NCBI GenBank assembly: GCA_036245525.1
Contig: BTPG01000003.1
Location: forward strand, 162,932,760-162,996,759
Source of the DNA: Semisulcospira habei
Taxonomy: Eukaryota; Mollusca; Gastropoda; Semisulcospiridae
DNA length: 64,000 nt
Direction: 5' to 3'
Of this stretch, positions 24,351 to 34,879 are shown piece after piece (the first letter of the stretch is position 1; each line of letters begins with the position of its first letter). A program made the position numbers and the translations under genes. The notes beneath the pieces were generated by a model. The model saw nothing but the letters and a program-made list of their open reading frames with translations, made no database searches and was not told the DNA's origin.

Positions 24351-24878
24351 ATGAACCCTGAGGAACTCCTTTTATTGAATGATATCAATGCTGTAGAGAA
24401 CAAAGACTTAGACTTGAAAAAACAGCGTCTTTTGTCTGTAGTTGTGTCAGGCAAATCAAAGGCTTATCTCGGTAAACAATACATGACAGAGGATATTGAA
24501 TCTCTAACCTCTGACGAGCTAATCAAGCTTCATTCAAAATATGAAAACCACATCGCTTCACTAATGACACGTGATTTGAGTCGATCACTTGTATGCCTAT
24601 ACACAAAAGCAGTGAGTCACTTTCTACCTGTGGATTGTGACAGCCTATCACACGACCTTGAAAGCAATCCTATTGTTTCAAGTTCAATTGGTAAATTAGC
24701 ATGCCTCATGTTTTACAAGTTTGGAAATTACCTTGCACCTGTCGTAACCTTACTTGTTACTGGGAGTCATATTGATTTTTCAAAAATAAATTTTACTGCA
24801 GAAGAAAATGGACGAAACCCAGACGACTCCACAACTGAACCCCGACCCTGTTTTGACACAGGTTCAAACTGTGACTAA
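24351..24878 (+). CDS. Polinton hypothetical protein 1 (175 aa)
   Basis: First gene of the left plus-strand block; its ATG follows ATATAA. The product is mostly helical in appearance, with a hydrophobic stretch near residues 120-140 (YLAPVVTLLVTGSHI). I do not recognise it. Its last 71 bases overlap the next gene in another frame, so its final 20 or so residues are shadow sequence or a genuine overlap. The frame is intact, unlike most neighbours. It is probably a virion or accessory protein, by position only. Confidence 0.65.
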   Translation: MNPEELLLLNDINAVENKDLDLKKQRLLSVVVSGKSKAYLGKQYMTEDIESLTSDELIKLHSKYENHIASLMTRDLSRSLVCLYTKAVSHFLPVDCDSLSHDLESNPIVSSSIGKLACLMFYKFGNYLAPVVTLLVTGSHIDFSKINFTAEENGRNPDDSTTEPRPCFDTGSNCD

Positions 24879-25269
24879 GGTTAAAAGTCCAGGCCGCGTT
24901 GAGGCAGGAAAAAGAGTAGCTGCATTGAACAAACAAAGAAAGTTAGAACTACTGCAAAAGGTACATGTAACTGACCCACCGTCAATAACACCATTGGTGT
25001 CAGGACCGTCAGGACCACCAGGTCCGTCACTCCCTCATCAAAGTGAGAGACAAACAACCCAGTCTAACCCTGACCCCGAACCTCAATCAACAAAATATAT
25101 AATTGCCGGATTTGTTGTCGGATTTGGTTACGTAGGGTATCAATTATACAAAAAATACAAACCACTGACTCGTACAGTGACCAAAAAATCAGACACTCCA
25201 AAAACAAAACCAGAAGTCGCCACATTACCAGTAACACCCAAAGCCGTTGACCCATTTTATATGCAGTAA
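24808..25269 (+). CDS. Polinton membrane protein with collagen-like stretch (153 aa)
   Basis: The N-terminal third has a basic segment (GRVEAGKRVAALNKQRKLE). A short GPSGPPGPS run lies near residues 68-77. One membrane segment, YIIAGFVVGFGYVGYQLY, lies near 99-116, followed by a basic, proline-rich tail. Proteins with an AGKR-type basic box and a single membrane segment occur among small Polinton/adintovirus proteins. Its role is unknown; a virion membrane or capsid-cement role is conceivable. The start overlaps the preceding gene, and no frame lesion is seen. Confidence 0.65.
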   Translation: MDETQTTPQLNPDPVLTQVQTVTKVKSPGRVEAGKRVAALNKQRKLELLQKVHVTDPPSITPLVSGPSGPPGPSLPHQSERQTTQSNPDPEPQSTKYIIAGFVVGFGYVGYQLYKKYKPLTRTVTKKSDTPKTKPEVATLPVTPKAVDPFYMQ

Positions 25270-25305
25270 ATAAAAATATTATTTTAATTTTTATTGCCTT
25301 AGAAA

Positions 25306-25536
25306 ATGAGCGACACAAAGAACATAATGAACCTTGTGTATCATTCTGCCGTAATCAGCGGACTAGCAGTAGCTTATTCTATGCTAGGAAAAAATCTACT
25401 AAAAATGAAATCAGCAGACCTGAGTTGATTAGATTTTGAAGACAGCGCTAAGCTAATTGTAGTTGTCACAGCGTCGATTGCGACAAAAGATTTTCTTGTC
25501 AAGCAGGGAATTATTCCCGAAAATGTTTCTATGTAA
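25306..25536 (+). pseudogene. Small Polinton membrane protein (76 codons) with internal TGA
   Basis: The ATG at 25306 opens a frame running to a TAA at 25534-25536, interrupted by TGA at 25426-25428. Before the stop lie a hydrophobic segment (VISGLAVAYSMLG) and KNLLKMKSADLS. After it the frame continues sensibly (LDFEDSAKLIVVVTASIATK, then FLVKQGIIPEN). The continuity of a hydrophobic, family-like protein across the stop argues for a nonsense mutation. Spacing to the next gene is 11 bp. Confidence 0.7.
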
Positions 25537-25547
25537 ATAAAAATAAT

Positions 25548-25982
25548 ATGGTGACTTTGGCAGTAATAATTGGAGGCACGATGGTCAACGCCCTGGCATT
25601 TAGCGGCTCAAATTATCTCTTTTCAAAAGTAGGCAGAGAGGAATCTGCAGAAGAAATGAAGCGTCACAATGAAGCGTCTGAGAAACTTGCACAAGCGCAG
25701 CAGGATTATGAAAAGAATAGAATTGAGAAACTTGATTTCATTAATGAAAAACTGAGGCTAGAAGGCCACGCACAACATACGTTTTCAAATACAGACGACG
25801 CAATCCGTGAGTATTTTTTAGTCACAGGTAATGACATGTCTACCCCAAAACCTAAACTAAGTGACTATTACAAACCGAGTACAGAACAAAGAAACGGGGA
25901 GATAATCTTTGTTCTAGTGGGAATGACATTTGTATTTTTTACTGGTCTTTATATTGCTAGAAAAAATGGCAGCCGAAAATAA
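25548..25982 (+). CDS. Polinton two-TM coiled-coil protein (144 aa)
   Basis: An N-terminal hydrophobic segment (LAVIIGGTMVNALAFSG) is followed by a charged helical region rich in E, K and Q (residues 28-65), the NTDDAIREYF block, SDYYKPS, and a C-terminal membrane segment (IIFVLVGMTFVFFTGLYIA). I recognise this architecture from uncharacterised proteins linked to Mavericks in cnidarians and other invertebrates; its function is not known. The frame is intact. The ATG follows ATAAAAATAAT, the box seen before many genes of the element. The 3' end overlaps the integrase start by 17 bp. Confidence 0.75.
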   Translation: MVTLAVIIGGTMVNALAFSGSNYLFSKVGREESAEEMKRHNEASEKLAQAQQDYEKNRIEKLDFINEKLRLEGHAQHTFSNTDDAIREYFLVTGNDMSTPKPKLSDYYKPSTEQRNGEIIFVLVGMTFVFFTGLYIARKNGSRK

Positions 25983-27338
25983 ACTATCAAAAATATATTA
26001 CTCCCCATCAGGGTACTGAAAAAGTAACACCGCTATTCAGAAATTACATGCCGCTGTGGGCGGAGATATATCACTCAATCAAGTCAAACAATGGTTATAG
26101 AGACAGGCAATTTGGCAGATATATCTTCCTGCTCCAAGAAAGATATCTAGACCCCATTTTGAAAACGCTACCCCCAATGACACACATCAAATGGACCTCC
26201 TGTTTTTACCCCATGATACAATAAGAAAGAAACGATACAAGTACGCTTCGACTGTCGTTGACATAGCTTCAAGGTATAAAGACGCTGAACCCATATCTGA
26301 CAAAACAGCTACAACAGTTGCTACAGCGTTATCAAAAATATATACACCCCACCCGGGTCTGCCCTGGGGGACTTGGGTGGGGTTAGGTACTTTTTAGTTC
26401 CCAGGGTCACCCTGGTCAGCCCCACAGGGTGAGTTTTTCTCTCTATTCTGGGGCATGTGTTTCTGTCTACCCGAGGTCCATTCACCTGTATTTGCCTTTT
26501 TAAAACTCTCCCTACTGTCTGCACTGCCTGTAGCTCTTGATATTGGATGTGTGTTGCTAAATGGTCTTAGCTTTATTTAGGCCCCATGTGTTAGGTTTAT
26601 TTAATGTATTTGACCGGCTGGCGACATACATTCAATGTTCTGTTTATTTTTTATTTTTCACAAGCAGTGCAGGCACGTCCTGAGAAAGCCTTGTTGCTGT
26701 CGGGACGCTAAGCAATGTACAATCAATCAATCAATCAAAAATATATAGTCGAGGCCCTTTAAGATACCCCAGGCTTGTTCAAGTTGATGATGGATCAGAA
26801 TTCAAAGGTGCTGTTAATCAGTTATTTGCGAAGCACAGCGTACTGGTCAGACGAGGCATTCCAGGTGTGCACAGATCACAGGCAATTGTAGAGAACTTTA
26901 ACAAACAGTTATCAGAGAGACTTTTCAGTTACCAGTATTCAAAGGAACTCATGCATGACGCACGTAACACAGAGTGGGTAAAGAGATTACCACATGTGAT
27001 AAAAGCAATGAACAATGAAGGTCATGGCTTACGCTTAAAACCTGCTGATGCTATTAAATTGAAAACAATTGCAGAGCCAAAAACAGGACCAACCCCAGCA
27101 CCCGACACAAGTTTGTTTACTAAACAGGTGAGATATTTATATCAGCCAGGGGAGGCTGAGAACGACGACAGACGCAGGGCAACAGACCCCATCTGGTCAA
27201 CGTCTGTACACAATATTAAAAAAAATAGTCCCCGGTCCTGACGCAACAATATATTACCTGTACGAGCCTGCACCACAGAGGGCATTTGTCAGAGAAGAAT
27301 TACAGATTATTCCCCCAGACACTTACTCATTTCAGTAA
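25966..27338 (+). pseudogene. Polinton integrase (retroviral-type rve), broken four ways
   Basis: Integrase inserts the element DNA into the host. It starts at ATG 25966 inside the end of the previous gene. Family-typical pieces are LPAPRKISRPHF, the first catalytic Asp in HQMDLLFLPHD (near 26191), TVVDIASRYKDAEP, the second Asp in VDDGSEFKG (about 26783), and the Glu in SQAIVENFNKQLSERLF (about 26888), roughly 35 residues on. Lesions are TGA at 26017-26019 (where the family has Trp), TAG at 26098-26100, SINE copy 3 at 26345-26733 between the two Asp residues, and a one-base excess in an A run at 27218-27225. After that run the C-terminal frame resumes and ends at 27338. The 3' end overlaps PolB by 32 bp, tail to tail. 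Confidence 0.93.
26345..26733 (+). repeat. SINE copy 3, inside the Polinton integrase
   Basis: A full-length copy of the CCCACCCGGG-headed SINE with an (ATCA)n tail. The flanking 14-bp duplication is ATCAAAAATATATA at 26331-26344 and 26734-26747. It was inserted after the Polinton landed, since it interrupts the coding frame. Confidence 0.96.
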
Positions 27339-30300
27339 CTAACTCATCAATTAATTCATCAACCAGTTCATCAGCTATGTCTTCAGATAACTTGAGCCTG
27401 TAATGTCCAGGTGCATAAGCTTTTTCTTTACTGAAAAACACTCGTTTCGTGTCCCCAACTGCAAATGACTTCTTATGTGTTTGAATCATTTCAAGATTAT
27501 GTTTGTTTGATCTCAGTGACTTGTTTGGATAATCAGGCATTAATGCACCATCTAACACTTGCTTGTAATGTTCATGACGGATGTCTTTATTTTTTATTGC
27601 TGTTTTTATTTTTATTCCTTTGGCGACTGACTACCTTTCTGATGCAGTATAGAATACATTTTGGATCTCAGACCAACGTACTCAACTATTGGCATACCAT
27701 TCAGTTCATCCTTAAACTTTCCAGGCACTTTCTTGTTTTGTGTGCTGTACAGCGGGTGATCTTTAGGGTAGTCAGACATGTCATACATGTGTAGTTCTGT
27801 TTTCATGTCTTCATAAAAGTCTTCAGTACATACATCAATGATCATAGAGTCAGTGTCAGTGTATAGCAGACGACACTCAGGATATTTTGGTTTGAAGTAA
27901 TCATAATAAAATTCAAGCATCAAAAGTTTTGACAACTCAAGAATTGCCATACCAATGAATACTGGCTTGTCCAGTTTAACAATCTTTTTTTTGAGTGACA
28001 CTGCATACAATGATGAATGAAACTCTTTGTACCCCGTGTACTGTGGCTTGCCTGTAAGTTTAATTGCGCCCGATTCAGTTGTGACCAGTCTCACATCTTT
28101 GCGGTGATGAGGATTTTCCATAGTCTTTCCAAAACGGGCATTGTTCATAAGCTTAAAGAAGTCTTTGTCAAATGCAGTGTTGCCGTCCCTTGCACGCAAT
28201 GTTGTGTTCTTCATTATGTAATCTTTCATGAAAGCACTCTGATCAAATTGAATTCCTCTGTGAACTTTCTTTAGTACTAACCCATGTCTGATGTAAAACT
28301 GTAACAAGCGATAGTGACACACGTAATTGAATTTGTCATTCAAATTCCGTACAAGTTTGGTGTCTTCTTTTTTTCCTGTCATACTCATTTTCTCAACTGC
28401 CAACGGATAATCATTGTGGTAATCATGTAGATGGTGTGGGTACTCTAGATCTACTTCAAAGATCCAACCCTTCGCATCGTTTCGGTCAAGATTCATAATA
28501 TTGTTAGTTAACCCTGACTCTGTTACATCATACTGTGACAAATCATGCAGACAAAAGTTTTTCAAGGGCAATAACTCACACATTGCCCAGCCATACAAAT
28601 TGTTAGCGTCTACATAGGTAATGAATGACCTTGACCTTGAGGGGTCAAAGTCCGGGCCGTCCAGATATTTGTTGTTGGCTCTGGCATAGTTGTTTGCTGC
28701 AATACTAATACCACCTCTCAATCCACGTTCCACCATTTCACCCATCGTACGATCAGACAACAGGTCTATAGATATCTTACTGGATTTCAAAAATGCATCC
28801 CATGTCATGCCAGGACTAGTTATGTAACAGGCAGGGTCAAGCTTGTAGTGTAACAAACCCTTTTCACGGTAACTTTCAAATACGTCTGCTAGCAAACAAA
28901 CGTCAGCTTTCAAGCACTGGTCATGGTAGTCACCAAATGTCTGACATCTAAATTTATCCCACGCATCAAGTGCGTGCTGGTATTCAGAGTCAGAAATACC
29001 TTTACCATTAAGTGTAGAATAAAATTTCTCTTTTGGTGGCAGTCTCCTTTCCTCAAACACAACCCAGTGATCAATGTACTCGTACGGATAAACACCTTTT
29101 TTTTTTAATCAAGTCTGGTTCAAAATATTTACTTGTTATTGGATACTCAGTCAGTCCTTCTGCCAAACTAGCAAGACCTAAAGACAAATGTTGCATGGAG
29201 TCATAAAATGCTAATTTGTCTAACCTAAAAGTCAAATATTTCTCAGTTGTCTGCGCTATACAACTAATGTTTTTGTAAGATTCATCCACAGCCTGCATGA
29301 TAATGTGTGAATCATATCCTTTTAGATTGTGGAAAAAGATTGGTAACTTATATGTCTTAGGATCTGTTTTTAATAACAAGTTACAATTGTTATGTGCAGC
29401 ACCTCTGTAACGTCCAGTTATGTGATCATGGTCACGAACTTTATCACCCCCCCCCCCAGAGGTTGTTCACAAATCCAACACGTCTCAGCTGTATCAAATT
29501 TCAGTTTGTCTTCTTCTGTCATTACCAAAGGCATCTGACATGTTGTGAGATACTGTACTACCTGACTATACAGATGTCTCATTTCTGTTAAAAACAAACA
29601 TGCTGCATTTTCACCCCTGTAGATAACAGGCTCGGTATGCTGACCATCAGACCTAACAAGAATATATCCAAAAGAACACACCACTTGGTCACTTAGTTTT
29701 ATAGTCTTTGGTAATGACTCTGGAACAGGACCTTCATATGGAACAACTAGTGATTCAAAATCAGCATACACTACAAACGACAGCTTTTGCTGATTCCCAT
29801 AGTTCTTAAAATAAACTTGACTACCAGGATCTGGATACTTAAGTACAGTTTGTATGTCATCAGCCGACCTGCAGTGTAAAACATGTTTATGTGCTACTGC
29901 AATAGAGGAGAATCTTTGTAAACATCTTTTACACACTTCCTGTTTGCCATTGTGTTTTGTTGTATGCCCATGAATTAGACGTGACATATTTCTGATAATT
30001 GTGTAATGGAAGTTATCATTATCACCGGCAGGGCCTATTAGCAACATGTCAACATGCTTATCTTCTGACTGACTGTAGGTTGGAGCAAGTGGTGATACTG
30101 TAATCGGTTGTAACTTATCAACAGACTCATTATCCCATACATACACATTTACAGATATACCAGGATTTAGTTTTTCAAATAAGTCTATGTCCTCTATTTC
30201 AACAGGGAACTCAATGCCACTAAAGTTGAGTTCATTTACAAATTTAAAGTAGTTAGATACACGTTCAGGCTTTGATTTTATAAAGTGTAGTTTAGCAAGC

Positions 30301-30788
30301 ACACACCACATGAAACAGAAATTGTCATTGTTCTGTATGTTAACAACAGCCTTTTTGTTTGCAACCTCTGTTGGCAGTGGTATCCATGATTTGCCTAGTA
30401 TAGGATGATACCTTGACTGCTTTATTTGTAGTTCATGTACATGTCCTTCGTGCCAACCAGACCCCTTCATTTTTGCACTGTCAATTGCTTGGAGGAAGTC
30501 TGGTAATAGTCTGTCTCTAAACACATTCTCTAATTCCCTTTTTGTGTTAACTGTGTGTTGTCTTGTTGATATAAATGATACAATCACTTCACCGTCTACT
30601 CTAGTAAATTCTATTTTGGCAACAATCTGTATCTTCACACTGCCTGTAAGAAGATTATCTTGTATGACAGAAAAAGAGTTTTCTATTGATTCATAAACAT
30701 TATTAGTATTAGATATAGGCAAGTTTGTTGTGTGAAACACGTTTCTTAAGCTTGATGAGCCTGATGGGCTTTGAACATTGTCCATCAT
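27307..30788 (-). pseudogene. Polinton protein-primed DNA polymerase B, frameshifted
   Basis: This replicates the element. It starts at 30788 (MMDN) after an ATAAAA box. In order: an N-terminal region, Exo I FVVYADFESLV (about 29785), a CWICEQPL zinc-binding start (about 29480), Exo II HNLKGYDSHI (about 29325), Exo III YHDQCLKADVCLLADVF (about 28910), motif A YVDANNLYGWA (about 28610), motif B KLMNNARFGKTMEN (about 28150), motif C YTDTDSMI (about 27850), and a C-terminal MPDYPNKSLRS-to-HYRLKL region. Total length is near 1,150 residues, usual for the family. Lesions are a C11 run (29447-29457), a T10 run (29097-29106) and a one-base shift near 27620-27640. The catalytic residues themselves look intact. 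Homopolymer lesions could partly be sequencing error. Confidence 0.95.
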
Positions 30789-30884
30789 TTTTATTTGTCG
30801 GACAAAATAATAAATGAAAAAAAATTTACCGCTGACACAACATATGTAATACTGTATTATCTGTAGTTATGATAAACAAGTCAA

Positions 30885-31263
30885 CTACTTTCCTGGTGTT
30901 TGTCTTAAAGTCTTGTCCTGCAGGTGTAATATCACTTTATTGAATGTAACACTTTCAATGTAACAATGTAGTTTTCTTAATTGATCAAATATGTCTTCAC
31001 ACAGTACCTCAAACCAACGCAAGTGGCCACTGTTAGCATTATAAACTTTAAAAGCATTTGTCTTAAGATCAACAGTCTCATAATCATAACGTGGTAATCC
31101 ATCTGAATATTCCAAAGTAACATTATATGTCGTGTATATTCTTATTGTCGGTGTTGAGAGTTTAAAGCTGGGTTCAAACACACGTGATTTTTAAGTCAGT
31201 AAAGTGCATAACATTTTTGAAGCATTCTGTAACATCAAACACTTGGGTTTGTCCGTCTGTCAT
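30885..31263 (-). pseudogene. Polinton hypothetical protein (about 125 codons), one frameshift
   Basis: The ATG at 31263 follows CCAATAAAAA. The first frame (MTDGQTQVFDVTECFK...) stops early, and the downstream frame (FEPSFKLSTPTIRIYTT onward) runs to 30885. They join with a one-base change in an A run near 31190. I do not recognise the product: it has no membrane segment, is rich in aromatic residues and beta-like stretches, and lies between PolB and the ATPase. It lacks the H, D/E and C pattern of an adenovirus-type protease. Confidence 0.6.
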
Positions 31264-31290
31264 TTTTTATTGGTCAAACAAATGTATAAA

Positions 31291-31902
31291 TTAATTTACT
31301 AACCCATACCCTGTGGGCTGATCTGTCTTTAAAATGAGCTTTAGATGCTTAGTTGATTTCAGTTTATTTTTTACATCATCTCGTTGATGCTTATTTGGGA
31401 TGACATCATTCTCTCTGAGACAGTCTTCAAAGCTGTCACGATCCTTACAGTAAAACAAACAGATAAACTTTAACTGTTCTCAAAAATCTTTCAGTACAGC
31501 ATTATATTTCTGAGTGAGAATCCATACACTGACGTTTGCATGTCTACCACTGAAAGCAAGTTCTGCTAATGTGTTTCTCTTCTTGACAATGTCTTTCTCT
31601 GCTGAGCAGTCATCAACAATAAACAATGTTGACTGCCCTTCAAATTGCTTGTAAAAATATTGTAGGTAGTCATTCAGTTTTTTCTCAGGGTCGACTAAGT
31701 AAATGTTGTTGTCAGTCCAAATGAATAAACGGTTGTGATAAGTTTTGTTGTGTTTAATAGTAGGACAAAATATTACAATGTTTTCAAAGTGGTGTATGTA
31801 TCTTGTTTGTAATAGGTTAAGAACAAATTCAGTTTTCCCACACCCTGTGGCACCACAAAACAATCCACAGTGTGGGTCAAGGGTCATCAAGCTCCGGTTC
31901 AT
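31291..31902 (-). pseudogene. Polinton A32-type packaging ATPase with internal TGA
   Basis: This FtsK/HerA-like ATPase drives genome packaging into capsids in this group. Start chosen at 31902 (MNRSLMTLDPHCG), after GTGTATTAAA; a longer frame from 31938 would run into the capsid gene's end. Walker A is GATGCGKTEF, Walker B LFIVDDCSA, and FSGRHANVSVWILTQKY follows as in the family. A TGA at 31480-31482 interrupts after AVLKDF; the same frame goes on with EQLKFICLFYCKDRDSF to a TAA at 31291. CGA to TGA would explain it. Length with the tail is about 203 codons, normal for the family. Confidence 0.9.
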
Positions 31903-31921
31903 TTTAATACACAATATAATT

Positions 31922-33606
31922 TTAATATATTTGTCCACTCAGTCTGCTTTCTGCAATATTGAGTTGTGCATCATAAATCAAATACAAATATATGTTTATG
32001 GCTGCAGCAGTTTCAACCTTCTTTTGTATCTGAATTGTTATTCCATCACTGCCGTTCTCAACAGTTCGACCTGACCCATGAAGGACCCCACCCGGGTCTG
32101 CCCTGGGGGACTTGGGTGGGGTTAGGTACTTTTTAGTTCCCAGGGTCACCCTGGTCAGCCCCACAGGGTGGGTTTCCTTTCTATTCTGGGGCATGTGTTT
32201 CTGTCTACCCTTGGTCCATTCACCTGTATTTGTCTTTTTAAAACTCTCCCAACTGTCTGCACTGCCTGTAGCTCTTGATATTGGATGTGTGTTGCTAAAT
32301 GGTCTTAGCTTTATTTAGGCCCCATGTTGTAGGTTTATTTAATGTATTTGACCGGCTGGCGACATACATTCAATTTTCTGTTCAGTTTTTTTTTTCACAA
32401 GCAGTGCAGGCACGTCCTGAGAAAGCCTTGTTGCTGTCGGGACGTTAAGCAATGCACAATCAATCAAACTGACCCATGAAGGTAATCATCATCTGTACTA
32501 CGAAGGTCTAGCCAAAGAGCATACTTATTTGTAAGGTATTGACCAATCCTTATGTCATACAGATGTAAATCTTTGCACGCAATGTTTGCAGGTTTATCTC
32601 TAATCCTTCCACCCGCAAAAAACTTTGTGATCTCATCGTAGTGTTGATAAGGTAACAAACCTGAAGCGTACACTTGATTAGGACGGCCTTCGATTGTACA
32701 AGACAAATGTGTAATCTTTGGATTGTAGAATTTTTCTGAATCTCTTTTGTATGGAGCCGCAGGTTCAACAAACAACATAAGTATACCTTTCAGTGACCTG
32801 GCAGGTGTGTTCAAGTTTATATTCCACATTGGGTCACTCTTGTCTTTGGGTATTAAACTATGTCGAATCACTCGGTCATAATAAATTGGAAGTCTTGACT
32901 GGTATTGATTTTGAATGAGTCTGGCTAGTTCAGTATGTGTGACAATTTCATATTCCAAAGAAATGTTAGAGATCTTATATGTTGCACTGAGATCAGATGA
33001 TTTTATAACTTTGGAGTAGTCATTGAAAGTTAGTTCAAAACTCAGACGGTCATTCAGTGCCCCTTGATAATAAGGCAAATGTGTTGTTAGGATTTCAAAC
33101 TCAAGTGGAATGTAAAATCTGGTTCCATATGTTTCTGCTATAATAACTTCCTTGGCTACCCCAGTAGTTACTTTATCTCCGGCATCTATTCGAAGTTTAC
33201 CAACATTATCAGACTGTATGCCTTGATAAATACGGTCTTCTCGTTCTTCTCTTGTGAGCCACAAATCTTTGTAACAGTAAAATACATCGGAATCATCAAG
33301 ACTAAACACTTCCTGTCCTTCAAGTTTTACTTTAATAGTTCTAACAATTGCTCTGCCAAGATTGTCAACCAGTGTTCTGTTTGCATCTGCGTCTGATGAT
33401 AGTTCAATATTAAATGCTAGGCATGCAGTGCCAGGAACAATAACGTCACTGGGGCCTATGTTTGGAAACTTGACTGTAAGTGTTTGATTCTGATCTATGG
33501 TACTTGGATTGTTTGTGATGACGATTGATTGTCTAATGCCCTTAACACCAAGAGGCTCACGTAGTTTTCTGTATGGGTCTAACTTTGATCCGTAAGACTG
33601 TGTCAT
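31922..33606 (-). pseudogene. Polinton major capsid protein (adintovirus hexon-like), split by a SINE
   Basis: Start chosen at 33606 (MTQSYGSKLDPYRKL), preceded by ATAATAAAA; upstream in-frame residues are dropped. The main piece (32469-33606, about 380 residues) is rich in beta-strand-like segments and contains PLGVKGIRQSIVITNN, VIVPGTACLAFNIEL, LKGILMLFVEP and ACKDLHLYDIRIGQYL. Size and pattern fit a double jelly-roll capsid protein. SINE copy 4 (32085-32468) interrupts it. The C-terminal 50 or so codons (31922-32084) lie beyond the SINE and end NIYLYLIYDAQLNIAESRL-like. No other lesion was seen in the main piece. It starts 41 bp from the divergent gene at 33647. Confidence 0.88.
32085..32468 (+). 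repeat. SINE copy 4, inside the Polinton capsid gene
   Basis: A full-length copy with the duplication CTGACCCATGAAGG at 32071-32084 and 32469-32482. It adds a premature stop to the capsid frame within a few codons of the SINE border. A few substitutions distinguish it from copy 3. Confidence 0.96.
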
Positions 33607-33646
33607 TTTTATTATGCACAATAAAAAATATTAAATTAATAAAACA

Positions 33647-34879
33647 ATGGCAGCAGGAGGATTTAATCATGAAGATTTTGAAATGGATGTCATGGATGCC
33701 TCAGATACCAGTATCACAGATATGACTGGAATGGTAACTAGTAGTAGTATGTATCATGAACTGTTAAAAGACAAAGTAAACTCATTTTATGACAGTGTTG
33801 GAGTGCACCCAGATGTAATAGATCCTAATCAGTTTGAATATGATAAAGGACACTTATTTGTAAATACAGACAGAGGGAAAATATATCTAACACATAAAAA
33901 CAATCCTTCTAAGTTTAGAGCTTTAAGTACAATTAAAGGTGAAGTCGGTGGTAACTCTGGGTTGGCAAGGTACCTTGGAATTGGAGGGTCTCCTGTCACG
34001 CCAAGACTGGTTAGTGCACTTCACGACACACAAACAAAGTTGCCAACAGGGCAAGAAATTGAAATGGCACCAGTAACAAGCCTACCAGAAATAGCAAACA
34101 CAGTGATACAAGAAACTTCATTTACTGAAGGACAAATAAACGATGCTATGAAAACAATAGATGACCCACCTTTGTCAATGCGGGAGATTATAGGGTTGGA
34201 TAAATCATTACAGACGATAAGAGGTGAGATGGTGAATAATGTTGCCAAACTGGGTGAGCTTGATAAACACATAGAACGTGAAAAAGAGAAACTGGCTACC
34301 GCAGACAATGGAAATCTTGACACATAAATGAAAGAAAGAATACAACACAGATTAAATGATTTGCAGATAGAAAGATCAGGAAGGTTAGAAACAATTAGTA
34401 TTGGAAGACAAAAACTAAAAACACAGGTCAACAGAATTAGAGAAACTATTCAGAAAATACTTCACGAAGACACTACTCTGGCTGAGAGATTGAAAACACT
34501 TTTCAGAGAACAGGGTATCACAATTGCTAGTTTAATTACTGCTCTTGGATTTATTATCAGTACTGTTGTGTTAGCTGTCTCTGGTAGTGGTGGGGGTGGT
34601 GGGGGTCCAACCCCGGCACCGCCAGGTCCACTGGCCCCAACTGACCCAAAAGATTTACAGTCATGGGTAAAGAAACAACTGTCTCACATATCAGACTTGC
34701 TTAAGAAATTGGCTCTGAAAGCAATGGACGCTTTGCCTGGTATTATAGGCACAGTTGTCAGTTGGCTTATTACTACAGCAGCAAAGGTAGTTGGGTTTAT
34801 GGCAGAACATGTGTGGGTATTTTTGGTTACAGTAGGAGGGTTGATGGTGGGTTATTTAATGAAACAGATAAAGAAGTAA
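33647..34879 (+). pseudogene. Polinton large helical membrane protein, in-frame TAA at 34325
   Basis: One reading frame runs from ATG 33647 to a TAA at 34325-34327, then straight on from ATG 34328 to 34879. The first part (226 aa) holds SMREIIGLDKSLQTIRGEM and a charged helix (KLGELDKHIEREKEK). The second (183 aa) continues a long helix (QKLKTQVNRIRETIQKILHE, LAERLKTLFREQG), a membrane segment (ASLITALGFIISTVVLAV), a Gly/Pro linker and a C-terminal hydrophobic region. I recognise this as one protein in other invertebrate Mavericks, so the TAA is probably a nonsense mutation. The alternative is two genes, since ACATAAATG also looks like the element's start box. Function unknown. Confidence 0.7.

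Noticed and set aside
26191..26397. A separate short gene starting MDLLFLPHD
   Set aside because: It is the middle of the integrase, opened by a stop upstream and closed by the SINE.
31922..32194. A 90-codon gene across SINE copy 4 and its flank
   Set aside because: Its first half is SINE sequence; the second half is the cut-off end of the capsid gene.
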